Below, piece by piece: positions 29,363 to 36,936 of a stretch of 64,000 nt of DNA (positions are counted from its first letter, which is position 1; each line of letters starts with the position of its first letter). Made by a program: the position numbers and the translations under genes. The DNA comes from an uncultured Collinsella sp. (lineage in GTDB: Bacteria; Actinomycetota; Coriobacteriia; Coriobacteriales; Coriobacteriaceae), in the NCBI GenBank assembly GCA_905197665.1, contig CAJJZP010000001.1, positions 1-64,000 of the forward strand, written 5' to 3'. The notes below the pieces were generated by a model. That model saw only the letters and a list, made by a program, of their open reading frames with translations, did not search any database and was not told where the DNA came from.

Positions 29363-30583
29363 ATGGCAAACAAGAAAAAGAACTCCGAGGCCGTACCGAC
29401 GCCCGAGCAGCAGGCCCGCGCCGCGTCGAGCTCTCGTAAGAAGCAGCGCAAGACGTACGTGTCTAAGACCGTCAAGATCGTTCTGGTGGTCATCGGCGTG
29501 CTGGCGATGCTGCTTTCCGTCTCGGCCATGGCATGCTCCGGCCTTATGTCGCAGACCGAGGACACCTCGGGCTACAAGCTGACCGGCGGTGTTGCCGCCA
29601 CCATCAACGGCACCAACCTCACCGAGGACACCGTGACCAAGCAGATCATGAGCATGCGCACGTCCTATGGTTATACCAAGGACAAGGATTGGGCGCAGTA
29701 CCTGGTCAACAACGACCTTACGCCCAAGAAGTATCGCAAGCAGCTCATCGATTCCTACACGCAGCAGATTCTGCTTCAGCAGGCGCAGAAGGAAAACGGC
29801 GTGACGGTGTCGGATGAGGAGGTCGAGAAGGCTTGGAAGGACGCGTGCAAGAGCGCGGGCGGCGCCAAGACCTTTAAGAAGACCCTTAAGACCTACGGCC
29901 ACACCGAGGACACCTATAAGAGCTCGCTCAAGGAGAGCCTGGCGCAGCAAAAGCTCAAGGAAGCCGTGGCGCCTACCAGCAAGACCGAGGACAGCGAGAT
30001 CGTCGATTACATCAACGAGAACCTGTCGAAGTACAACGATGCCCGCCGCTCGTCGAACATCCTGATCAAGGTCGATTCCGACGCATCCGACGAGGACAAG
30101 GCTGCCGCCAAGGCCAAGGCGCAGGAGTGCCTGGACAAGATTAACTCCGGCGAGCTGAGCTTCGAAGACGCCGTGGAGCAGTATTCCGACGACACCGGTT
30201 CCAAGGAGAAGAGGGGCGATGTGGGCTGGGACAAGCTCACCACCTTCGTCGACAGCTATCAGGCAGCGCTCGAGGGGCTCAACAAGGGCGATGTGAGCGA
30301 CGTGGTCGAGTCGACGTATGGTTACCACATCATCAAGTGCACCGACTACTTCCATGTCGATAATCAGGTCGATGACATCAAGCAGGTACCCAAGGACATC
30401 AAGAAGTACGTCTCCAACGTGGTGAAGACGCAGGCGGCCAGCACTGCGTACAGCGAGTGGCTGGAGCAGTACAAGAAGGACGCCGACATCACCGTTAACC
30501 CCATGCCCAAGGACGTGCCGTACAACGTCAGCCTGAAGGGCGTCACCAAGAGTTCGACCGACAATTCGTCGACGACTGAGTAA
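29363..30583 (+). CDS. Parvulin-type peptidyl-prolyl isomerase, membrane-anchored foldase
   Basis: 406 residues. A Lys/Arg-rich cytoplasmic start is followed by one hydrophobic helix (about 37-57) that anchors or exports the protein. A SurA/PrsA-like N-terminal helical region (about 75-220) and a parvulin domain (about 230-330) follow. The parvulin domain has SNILIKVDSDASDEDKAAAKAKAQ, FEDAVEQYSDD, GDVGW and YGYHIIKCTDY. The cysteine after SAMA is not in a canonical lipobox, so a lipid anchor is doubtful. It likely folds exported proteins, which suits a cell with many large surface proteins. The YqeY gene follows about 55 bases downstream. Confidence 0.9.
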   Translation: MANKKKNSEAVPTPEQQARAASSSRKKQRKTYVSKTVKIVLVVIGVLAMLLSVSAMACSGLMSQTEDTSGYKLTGGVAATINGTNLTEDTVTKQIMSMRTSYGYTKDKDWAQYLVNNDLTPKKYRKQLIDSYTQQILLQQAQKENGVTVSDEEVEKAWKDACKSAGGAKTFKKTLKTYGHTEDTYKSSLKESLAQQKLKEAVAPTSKTEDSEIVDYINENLSKYNDARRSSNILIKVDSDASDEDKAAAKAKAQECLDKINSGELSFEDAVEQYSDDTGSKEKRGDVGWDKLTTFVDSYQAALEGLNKGDVSDVVESTYGYHIIKCTDYFHVDNQVDDIKQVPKDIKKYVSNVVKTQAASTAYSEWLEQYKKDADITVNPMPKDVPYNVSLKGVTKSSTDNSSTTE

Positions 30584-30637
30584 TCATGGGGCGGCGCTCG
30601 TGTGAGTGTCGCCCGCACTATTGAGGAGGATTTGCAG

Positions 30638-31081
30638 ATGACCAACGAAGAGCTGCAGAAGGAAATGATCGCGGCCATGAAGGCCAAGGACAAGGTTCGC
30701 CTGTCCATCATTCGCCAGGTTAAGGCCGAAGTGAAGAACATCGAGGTCAACGAGCGTCGCGATGTGACCGAGGAAGACGTCAACAGCATGATCAAGCGTC
30801 TGATTAAGCAGACGAGCGAGACGCTGGAGATGTCCATCAAGGCCGGCACCGACCAGGAGCGTACCGACAACCTGACCGAGCAGGTCAAGATTCTGGAGAG
30901 TCTGCTGCCCGCGCAGGTTTCGGGCGAGGAGCTCGAGGCCCTGATCGAGCAGGTTATCGCCGAGCTGGGTGCCACATCTAAGAAGCAGATGGGCCAGGTC
31001 ATGGGCGCTCTGGGCAAGGCCACTGGCGGCAACTTCGACAAGCCCGCCGCGGCCAAGATCGTCGGAGCCAAACTCGCGTAA
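30638..31081 (+). CDS. YqeY (GatB/YqeY domain) protein
   Basis: 147 residues, the usual size. MTNEELQKEMIAAMKAKDKVRLSIIRQVKAEVKN and the C-terminal KKQMGQVMGAL...DKPAAAKIV are characteristic of YqeY, a small helical protein related to the tail domain of GatB whose role is still unclear. GAGGAGG at 30623-30629 precedes the ATG. An upstream in-frame codon at 30602 lacks such a site. The structured repeat at 31086-31236 begins only a few bases after the stop, on the opposite strand. Confidence 0.92.
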   Translation: MTNEELQKEMIAAMKAKDKVRLSIIRQVKAEVKNIEVNERRDVTEEDVNSMIKRLIKQTSETLEMSIKAGTDQERTDNLTEQVKILESLLPAQVSGEELEALIEQVIAELGATSKKQMGQVMGALGKATGGNFDKPAAAKIVGAKLA

Positions 31082-31085
31082 TTTG

Positions 31086-31236
31086 TTACGCGGTTTTACC
31101 AAACCGCGTAACGGCTCGACGCTGTAAACCCGTACACGCGGCAATCTGACGTTCAATTTCAAGGGCGCGACCATAAGGTCTGCGCCCTTTCATTTCACGT
31201 CACCTTGCTCGCGTGTACGGGTTTTCGCTGACTTAT
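31086..31236 (-). repeat. Structured 151-bp repeat, copy 2
   Basis: On the minus strand it reads ATAAGTCAGCGA, a 15-bp stem (AAACCCGTACACGCG with its exact complement), a bulged A and GCAA/TTGC. Inside are GGTG, an ACGT/ACGT stem, a purine-rich strand, a hairpin with arms AAGGGCGC-GACC around TTAT, ATTGAA and CAGA. Then come CAGCGTCGAG and the hairpin CGCGGTTTGGTAAAACCGCG plus TAA. Every unpaired block matches copy 1 (5120-5269), while the paired blocks differ but stay complementary. Confidence 0.8.
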
Positions 31237-31270
31237 GCTCAACAAGGGCGGTTGTATTATTTTCGATGCC

Positions 31271-31330
31271 CATTGGGGACAGACTTAAATGAGTACCCAC
31301 GGGGGTACTCATTTAAGTCCGTCCCCAATG
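31271..31330. repeat. 60-bp near-perfect palindrome
   Basis: A 28-base arm beginning CATTGGGGACAGAC (31271-31298) pairs with 31303-31330 with one mismatch around ACGG. No T tract follows. It shares the GGGGAC/GTCCCC outer arms with other palindromes here (for example 29233-29286). It stands ahead of the amino-acid transporter operon and could be a repeat element or an operator-like structure. Confidence 0.7.
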
Positions 31331-31438
31331 AGTGGGTGGAAGATTGCGGGTTCTTTACGGGAATGTAGTGTGGGCTGCGGAAACGTGGTTCTTTCCGTAC
31401 AATAGTTCAACTCGTGTAAACGCAGGGAAGGGACATTC

Positions 31439-32170
31439 ATGGCAGACATGATCGAGATCAAGCATCTCAACAAGTACTTTGGCGACCTGCATGTGCTCAA
31501 AGATATCAACCTCACCGTCAAGCGCGGCGAGAAGCTCGTAATGATCGGGCCTTCCGGCTCGGGTAAGTCGACGCTCATCCGCTGTGTCGATTATCTTGAG
31601 GAGCCCACGTCGGGCGAGGTCATCATCGACGGTACGCCGCTCACCAAAAAGAACCACCTGGAGATGGCTCGCAAGTATAGTTCCATGGTGTTTCAGCAGT
31701 TCAACCTGTATCCCAACATGACGGTGCTGGGCAACCTGACGCTCGCGCCCATCAAGCTACAAAAGAAGAGCAAGGAGGAGGCGACCGAGATCGCCATCGC
31801 CGCGCTCAAGCGCGTCGGCATGGCGCATAAGGCCGGCGAGTATCCGCAGAACCTCTCGGGCGGTCAGCAGCAGCGTATCGCCATCGCCCGCGCCCTGTGC
31901 ACCAAGCAACCCATCATCCTGTTTGACGAGCCTACCTCGGCACTCGACCCCGAGATGGTCCAGGAGGTTCTGGACGTTATGATTGAGCTCGCGCAGGAGG
32001 ACATCACCATGATCTGCGTGACGCACGAGATGGGCTTTGCGCGCCAGGTGGCCGACCGCGTCATCTTTATGGAGGACGGCCGCATCCTGGAGGAGGGCAC
32101 GCCCGAGCACTTCTTCGATAACCCCGAGAACCCGCGCTGCCGCGAGTTCCTGTCCAAGATTCTGCACTAG
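31439..32170 (+). CDS. Polar amino-acid ABC importer, ATPase
   Basis: 243 residues, GlnQ/ArtP type. Walker A GPSGSGKST (about 41-49), Q-loop FQQFNLYPNMTVLGN, signature LSGGQQQR, Walker B IILFDEPTSALDPEM and the H-loop CVTHEMGFAR are all intact. It powers the permease pair encoded downstream. First gene of a four-gene operon with the binding protein and two permeases, ordered ATPase-binding protein-permease-permease. Confidence 0.94.
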   Translation: MADMIEIKHLNKYFGDLHVLKDINLTVKRGEKLVMIGPSGSGKSTLIRCVDYLEEPTSGEVIIDGTPLTKKNHLEMARKYSSMVFQQFNLYPNMTVLGNLTLAPIKLQKKSKEEATEIAIAALKRVGMAHKAGEYPQNLSGGQQQRIAIARALCTKQPIILFDEPTSALDPEMVQEVLDVMIELAQEDITMICVTHEMGFARQVADRVIFMEDGRILEEGTPEHFFDNPENPRCREFLSKILH

Positions 32171-32178
32171 GCGCGGTG

Positions 32179-33054
32179 ATGGACATGACGGATATGACGA
32201 GGGCGGCCGTGTCGCGCCGTCACTTTTTGCAGCTGGCGGGCGCTGGCATGCTCGCGCTGACGGGGACCGCGCTCACCGGTTGCGGCAACTCCACCAGCGG
32301 CGAGGGTTCCGACAAGGGATCCAAGCTTGCGGCCATCAAGTCGCGCGGCCATCTGAATGCCGGCGTCAAGAAAGATGTTCCCGGCTACGGCTATTACGAC
32401 ACCGCCAAAGGCCGCTTTGAGGGCATGGAAGTCGATTTGTGCTACCAGATCGCCGCCGCCGTCTTTGGCGTGAGCTACAAGGAAGCCCGTGCCCAGGAGC
32501 TTGTCGAGTTTACCGACGTAACGCCCAAGACACGCGGCCCGCTGATCGATAACGGCCAACTCGACGTGGTCGCAGCGACCTACACCATCACCGACGAGCG
32601 CAAGAAGAGCTGGGATTTCTCGACGCCGTACCGCACCGACTACGTGGGACTCATGGTCAAGAAGCGTTCGGGCTTTACCTCGATTGAGGACTTGGACGGC
32701 AAGGTCATTGGCGTGAGCCAGGGTGCCACCACGCAGGGCCTGATCGAGCAGATGATCAAGGACAACGGCTTTAGCTGCAAGCCCGAGTTTAGGGCCTTTA
32801 GCGGCTACCCCATCATCAAGAGTTCGCTCGACGCCGGCAATATCGACGTCTTTGCCATGGACCGCTCCACGCTGGCCGGCTACATGAACGAGACCGTTGA
32901 GCTGCTGCAGCCCGAGGTCAAGTTTGGCGAGCAGGGCTACGGCGTGGCGACCAAGAAGGGCTGCGACCTTTCGGCCGTGGTCGATCAGGTGATTTGCGAT
33001 CGCTTGGCCGACGGCTGGCTCGACCAAGAGGTCAAGACCTGGGGTCTTGTATAG
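32179..33054 (+). CDS. Amino-acid-binding lipoprotein of the ABC importer
   Basis: About 291 residues. The N-terminus carries a twin-arginine motif (SRRHFLQL) followed by a hydrophobic stretch and the lipobox LTGC. It is therefore probably exported folded by Tat and lipid-anchored. The mature part is a family 3 solute-binding protein: RGHLNAGVKKDVPGYGY, FEGMEVDLCYQIA, GQLDVVAATYTITDERKK and DLDGKVIGVSQGAT. The start is uncertain because GTG 32176 and ATGs at 32179, 32185 and 32194 are in frame and the ribosome binding site is weak. It gives the importer its specificity, likely glutamine, glutamate or another polar amino acid. Confidence 0.9.
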   Translation: MDMTDMTRAAVSRRHFLQLAGAGMLALTGTALTGCGNSTSGEGSDKGSKLAAIKSRGHLNAGVKKDVPGYGYYDTAKGRFEGMEVDLCYQIAAAVFGVSYKEARAQELVEFTDVTPKTRGPLIDNGQLDVVAATYTITDERKKSWDFSTPYRTDYVGLMVKKRSGFTSIEDLDGKVIGVSQGATTQGLIEQMIKDNGFSCKPEFRAFSGYPIIKSSLDAGNIDVFAMDRSTLAGYMNETVELLQPEVKFGEQGYGVATKKGCDLSAVVDQVICDRLADGWLDQEVKTWGLV

Positions 33055-33079
33055 GCGCATCGTCCAAGGAAGGAATCAA

Positions 33080-33826
33080 ATGCTCGAAGGATTATTTGAC
33101 GCCGACCGTTGGTCGACGACATTTCAAAACATGGGGCCATTCTGGGAGGGCTTTGGCGTGACGCTGCAGGTGGTCGTTGCCGGTCTGCTGCTGTCGCTGG
33201 TGCTGGGCACGCTGCTGGGCGTGTTCTCTACCACCCGTTCGCGCGTGCTGCGCGCCATAAGCCGCGTGTACGTGGAGTTTTACCAGAACACCCCGTTGCC
33301 CGTGCAGGTGCTCTTTATGTACATGGCCGGTCCGCAGTTTTTGCAGGCCATAACCGGTGCCGGCCAGCCGGTGCGCATCGCGCCGTTCGTGCTGGGCTTC
33401 TTGGGCGTGGGCCTGTACCATGCGGCCTACATCTCGGAGGTTATCCGCACCGGTATCGAGGCGGTTCCGCGCGGTCAGATGGAGGCGGCGCAGAGCCAGG
33501 GCTTCACCCGTGCGCAGGCGTACTGGTACATCGTGCTGCCCCAGACATTCAAGATCATTCTGCCGCCGCTGTGCAACCAGGCGCTCAACCTGGTCAAGAA
33601 CACGTCGGTGCTGGCGCTTGTGGCCGGCGGCGACCTTATGTACCGTTCCGACAACTTTGTGAGTCTGTACGGTTACCTGCAGGGATACATCGTCTGCTGC
33701 CTTATGTACTTCATCATCTGCTTTCCGCTCGCCATGCTGGTGCAGTGGCTCGAGCGCCGCTCCAAGGAGCGTCCGCGCGGCGTGAGCCTCGCCGAGCTGG
33801 GGCTCGACAACGTAGAGGAGGCCTAG
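33080..33826 (+). CDS. Amino-acid ABC importer permease 1
   Basis: 248 residues, His/Glu/Gln/Arg/opine permease type. The TLQVVVAGLLLSLVLGTLLGVFSTT segment opens the conserved membrane domain. The coupling motif that docks the ATPase reads EAAQSQGFTRAQAYWYIVLPQTFK. About five to six hydrophobic helices. ATG 33080 has AAGGAAGGA upstream, whereas an earlier in-frame start overlaps the binding-protein gene. Three bases separate it from permease 2. Confidence 0.93.
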   Translation: MLEGLFDADRWSTTFQNMGPFWEGFGVTLQVVVAGLLLSLVLGTLLGVFSTTRSRVLRAISRVYVEFYQNTPLPVQVLFMYMAGPQFLQAITGAGQPVRIAPFVLGFLGVGLYHAAYISEVIRTGIEAVPRGQMEAAQSQGFTRAQAYWYIVLPQTFKIILPPLCNQALNLVKNTSVLALVAGGDLMYRSDNFVSLYGYLQGYIVCCLMYFIICFPLAMLVQWLERRSKERPRGVSLAELGLDNVEEA

Positions 33827-33829
33827 CGC

Positions 33830-34468
33830 ATGGAAATCTTCAACGCGACCAACCTGCTCTACATTTGGGGCGGCTTTGTTAAGACGATCGAGATCTCGGC
33901 GCTGTCGATCTTTTTCTCGCTCATCTTTGGCACGGTGCTGGCGCTCGTTAAAAGCTATGCGCCCCGCCCGTTCCGTATTTTGGTGAGCGCCTATATCGAG
34001 CTGTTCCGCTGCACGCCGAACCTGCTGTGGATCCTGTTTATCTACTTTACGGTGCAGGGTTTGGACATCGTGATTTCGACCATCGCCTTTACGCTGTTTA
34101 CCAGCGCTGTTATGGCCGAGATTGTGCGCGGCGGCCTCAACTCGATTCCGCGCGGCCAGTTTGAGGCAGCGCAGAGCCAGGGCTTTGGCTTCTTTGCCAC
34201 CATGCGCTACATCATTCTGCCGCAGACGTTTAAGACGATCATTCCGGCGCTGTTTAGCCAGTGCACGACCGTCATCAAGGACAGCTCGTATCTTTCGGGC
34301 ATTAACGTGGCCGAGCTCATGTACACGGCAAACGTTGTGATGGCCCACGCGATTGATCTGTCGCAGGTGCTTATGCTCTACGGACTGGTGTTTGCGATGT
34401 ACTTTGTGCTCAACTTTGGTATCTCGCTGCTGGTCCGAGCATATCAGCGCCGCATCGTAGCCGCATAG
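33830..34468 (+). CDS. Amino-acid ABC importer permease 2
   Basis: 212 residues, paired with permease 1. The TIEISALSIFFSLIFGTVLALVKS membrane segment and the EAAQSQGFGFFATMRYIILPQTFKT coupling motif define the family. The two permeases would form a heterodimer with two copies of the ATPase. It is followed by an unusually long palindrome (34469-34573) that probably ends the operon transcript. Confidence 0.93.
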   Translation: MEIFNATNLLYIWGGFVKTIEISALSIFFSLIFGTVLALVKSYAPRPFRILVSAYIELFRCTPNLLWILFIYFTVQGLDIVISTIAFTLFTSAVMAEIVRGGLNSIPRGQFEAAQSQGFGFFATMRYIILPQTFKTIIPALFSQCTTVIKDSSYLSGINVAELMYTANVVMAHAIDLSQVLMLYGLVFAMYFVLNFGISLLVRAYQRRIVAA

Positions 34469-34573
34469 TCCTGCTTCCCCAAGCACGGCACCTTGCCCCT
34501 CAATCGTCGCTTGCGTACATTTAGTACGCGGCGCTCCTCTTTCGGGGCAATCTGCCGCACTTGGGAAACCAGG
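34469..34573. repeat. 105-bp multi-part palindrome after the transporter operon
   Basis: Paired blocks in order: CCTG/CAGG, CCCAAG/CTTGGG, CGGCA/TGCCG, TTGCCCC/GGGGCAA and, at the apex, GCGTAC/GTACGC around ATTTA. Short mismatched spacers separate them. The result is one long interrupted hairpin. There is no strong T tract, so it could be a processing or stabilising structure or a repeat element. Confidence 0.7.
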
Positions 34574-34639
34574 ACGGTCGTAAGTGACAAAATGGGAATC
34601 AGGAATCGCCTTTTTCTCATTTGTTAGAAAGGAATCGCG

Positions 34640-35263
34640 ATGAGCGATCTGGAGAATAAGAAGAATCCTGTGGTCATTACCATCGCGCGCGACTTTGGCG
34701 CCGAGGGCCACGAGATTGGTCGCATGCTTGCCGACGAGTTGGGGATTCCGCTGTATGACAACGAGCTGCTGGTGCGTGCGTCGCTGCGCGCGGGCGAGTC
34801 GCTCGATAAGATGGCCGCCTATGATGAGCGCCTGGCCGTGGAGAACATGGCGTTTCTGCCCGACCGCTACGATGCGCGTTCGTACTCGGATAAGTTGTTT
34901 CAAAAGATGAGCCAGGTGATTTTGGACCTGGGCGAGACCGAGAGCTGCATTATCGAGGGTCGCCTGTCCGATTACCTGCTGCGTAACAACCCCAACCACA
35001 TTGCCGTGTTGGTGACCGCACCCTTTGAGGACCGCGTCGAGATTGTGCGCAAGAAGCGCGGACTTAACAAAAAGAAAGGTGCCAAGCTGGTCAAACAGCA
35101 GCAGAAGGCGCGCGAGGCGTTCTATAAGCGCTACAGCGCCGGCAAGTGGAAGATGACGAGCGGCAAGGATATCGTCGTCAACCGCGCCAAGCTGGGACGC
35201 GAGGGCTGTAAAGACGTCATCGCTGCAGCCTACCGCTACAAAGTGGCTCAACTCGAAGGCTAG
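34640..35263 (+). CDS. Cytidylate kinase-like protein
   Basis: 207 residues matching the cytidylate-kinase-like family. VVITIARDFGAEGHEIGRMLADELGIPLYDNELL replaces the normal kinase P-loop start, and ESCIIEGRLSDYLL and a basic C-terminal half follow. The glycine-rich loop is degenerate compared with true Cmk (no GKS/T), as is usual for this family. Nucleotide kinase activity is uncertain. A charged segment (about 133-165) is rich in Lys. GAAAGGA precedes the ATG. Confidence 0.85.
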   Translation: MSDLENKKNPVVITIARDFGAEGHEIGRMLADELGIPLYDNELLVRASLRAGESLDKMAAYDERLAVENMAFLPDRYDARSYSDKLFQKMSQVILDLGETESCIIEGRLSDYLLRNNPNHIAVLVTAPFEDRVEIVRKKRGLNKKKGAKLVKQQQKAREAFYKRYSAGKWKMTSGKDIVVNRAKLGREGCKDVIAAAYRYKVAQLEG

Positions 35264-35269
35264 CCGACC

Positions 35270-35312
35270 AAAAACCACCACAAAGGGGACAGGCACCTTT
35301 GTGGTGGTTTTT
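35270..35312. terminator. Bidirectional terminator of the CCACAAAGG repeat family
   Basis: A 17-bp perfect stem (35270-35286 with 35296-35312), with A and T tracts on both sides, serves the converging kinase-like gene (+) and LuxR-type gene (-). The same stem and GGACAGGCA loop recur at 38702-38734. Reverse or altered versions lie at 41351-41387 and 48388-48418. Confidence 0.9.
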
Positions 35313-35315
35313 GTT

Positions 35316-36719
35316 TTAGGCGGAGGGGAAGGCCTTGGTGAGACCGGCGCGCGTCTGCGTGTCGGTCTTTTGATAAATGGAGCTCAGGTGGCGCTGGACC
35401 ATGCGCATCGAGATGCCGAGCTCCTCGGCGACCTGCTTGAGCGGGCGTTCATCCTGGGTTACGGCTATGAGCGCGTCGACTTCGCGCGGGGTGAGAGCGT
35501 GATCGGTGATGAAGGCCCGACGCTGCTCCTCGATATTCGGTGCTGCCAGCGCCTCCTCGGCAAGCTGTTGATGTTCGCGCTCCTGCTCGGTTTGGGGCAG
35601 GCGGAACAAGCCGGCTGCCACGAATGCTGCGCAGGCGGCGACGAGCAAAATGAGCGCACCGATCATGATGAGAGCAACATTGCCCGAGGTCACAAGCGCA
35701 AGCGAGACGCCCGACGTGGTGAACGCGCACACGTTATTGGCCGCACGGCCCATGCCGGCCCAGAAGGCGGGTACGTGCATGTGCGGTGCCAGCTGAGTAA
35801 ACGTGGCGGTAAAGAACGTGACGAAAAAGCCCGAGCTCAGGTAAAAGACGACAAGGCCCAGGTTGGGATCGGCGCCCGCTTCCACGGCCAGGATGGAAAT
35901 GGTGGAAAGCACCGTGACGCCGAGCATGACGAGTCCCATATAGCGACGCTCGGCAAGGTCAAAGACGATGCCGGCAAGCAGACCGCTCGCTGCCAAAAAG
36001 AGGCGTGGCCAGGTTTGCACGGCGATGGTGCCGTGGGCGTTGGAGAACGTGACCACGTTATCAAGAGTAGAGAACAGGCAGGCGAGAATCATGACGAGCG
36101 CGATGCTCCAGCATGCCTGTTTGGCGAGGGCATGAGAGGGCTCAACAAAGGGATTGATGGAGGGACTGGAGCTCTCGGCAGCCTTTTGGGGAACGACGCT
36201 GAGGGCGGAGACGGCGATCGTTGCCGCGCCAAGAATGATGAGCTCTGCGATGCCGCCGCAATTGAGCAGGTTGATGGCGAACTGCATCAGGATGCCCGCG
36301 GCATAGGCTGCTCCCGCACCGGTGGCGAGCTTGGGATCGTCTTGGAATGTCGTTGCGAAGGCATGGTGTGCCGCGCCGCCCAGTAGGCCGAGTCCGAGGA
36401 ATGCGAGGCATCCCAGAATCTCGAGCGCAAGCGGGCTCGTGGGGGACTGAATCTGAGTCAACCCCAAGATGGCGATGGGGACGGCGGCGCTGACAACTGC
36501 CTGAGGCCGGCCTTTGCGCTGTGCGAGCCCGAGCAGCGGCGCATATCCGATAAAGCCGATCACGCTGGCGCCCAGGATAAAGCCCTGTGCGAGCACAACG
36601 CGTTCGGCACCGGTGAGTAGCCCGACATTGATGTCGAATCGAAACTCGGCGGCAAGAAAGACAAAGGTAAAGAGCGCAAGTGCCAGAAGCGCGTTGATTT
36701 TAGGCTTACTCAGGTTCAA
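35316..36719 (-). CDS. LuxR-type regulator with N-terminal multi-helix membrane domain
   Basis: 467 residues. About twelve hydrophobic segments (residues 8-385) resemble a major-facilitator-like membrane domain. They are followed by a charged linker and a C-terminal LuxR helix-turn-helix (about 410-465): LTPREVDALIAV, LKQVAEELGISMRMVQRHLSSIYQKTDTQTRAGL. This fusion is common in Coriobacteriia, where it is thought to sense a ligand at the membrane. The frame is open further upstream, but a TTG start at 36719 is preferred, with AAAGGA 7 bases before it and the hydrophobic domain starting at once. It lies between the amino-acid importer region and the surface-protein cluster. Its targets are unknown. 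Confidence 0.85.
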   Translation of the reverse strand: MNLSKPKINALLALALFTFVFLAAEFRFDINVGLLTGAERVVLAQGFILGASVIGFIGYAPLLGLAQRKGRPQAVVSAAVPIAILGLTQIQSPTSPLALEILGCLAFLGLGLLGGAAHHAFATTFQDDPKLATGAGAAYAAGILMQFAINLLNCGGIAELIILGAATIAVSALSVVPQKAAESSSPSINPFVEPSHALAKQACWSIALVMILACLFSTLDNVVTFSNAHGTIAVQTWPRLFLAASGLLAGIVFDLAERRYMGLVMLGVTVLSTISILAVEAGADPNLGLVVFYLSSGFFVTFFTATFTQLAPHMHVPAFWAGMGRAANNVCAFTTSGVSLALVTSGNVALIMIGALILLVAACAAFVAAGLFRLPQTEQEREHQQLAEEALAAPNIEEQRRAFITDHALTPREVDALIAVTQDERPLKQVAEELGISMRMVQRHLSSIYQKTDTQTRAGLTKAFPSA

Positions 36720-36892
36720 GGACGGTCCTTTGGGTGGACGGAACAATCGTGCCCTCGATTGTAGACCATGACGGTAGGGGGCAGGCCTTTCGTGGGGGGC
36801 GGGGTGCGCTTGCCAATTGCATGCTCGTTGCCTTTTGCGCTGGCAGGTGCGCCACATGAGAATTTGTGTCCCAGGATCCGGATATCTTCCCG

Positions 36893-36905
36893 TAACATGG
36901 TGTTA
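36893..36905 (+). promoter_or_regulatory. Short palindrome in the promoter region of surface protein 1
   Basis: TAACA-TGG-TGTTA lies 32 bases before the ATG and overlaps a TTATAG hexamer that could be a -10. Its half-site TAACA is also the inner end of the 57-bp palindromes behind the next two surface genes. Operator function is speculative. Confidence 0.3.
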
Positions 36906-36936
36906 TAGAAGCACCCCTTACGACAAGGAGGCTCAC

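Noticed and set aside
36720..36857. Longer N-terminus for the LuxR/membrane protein
   Set aside because: The extra residues are Arg/His/Pro-rich, unlike a membrane protein start, and AAAGGA is placed correctly for TTG 36719.
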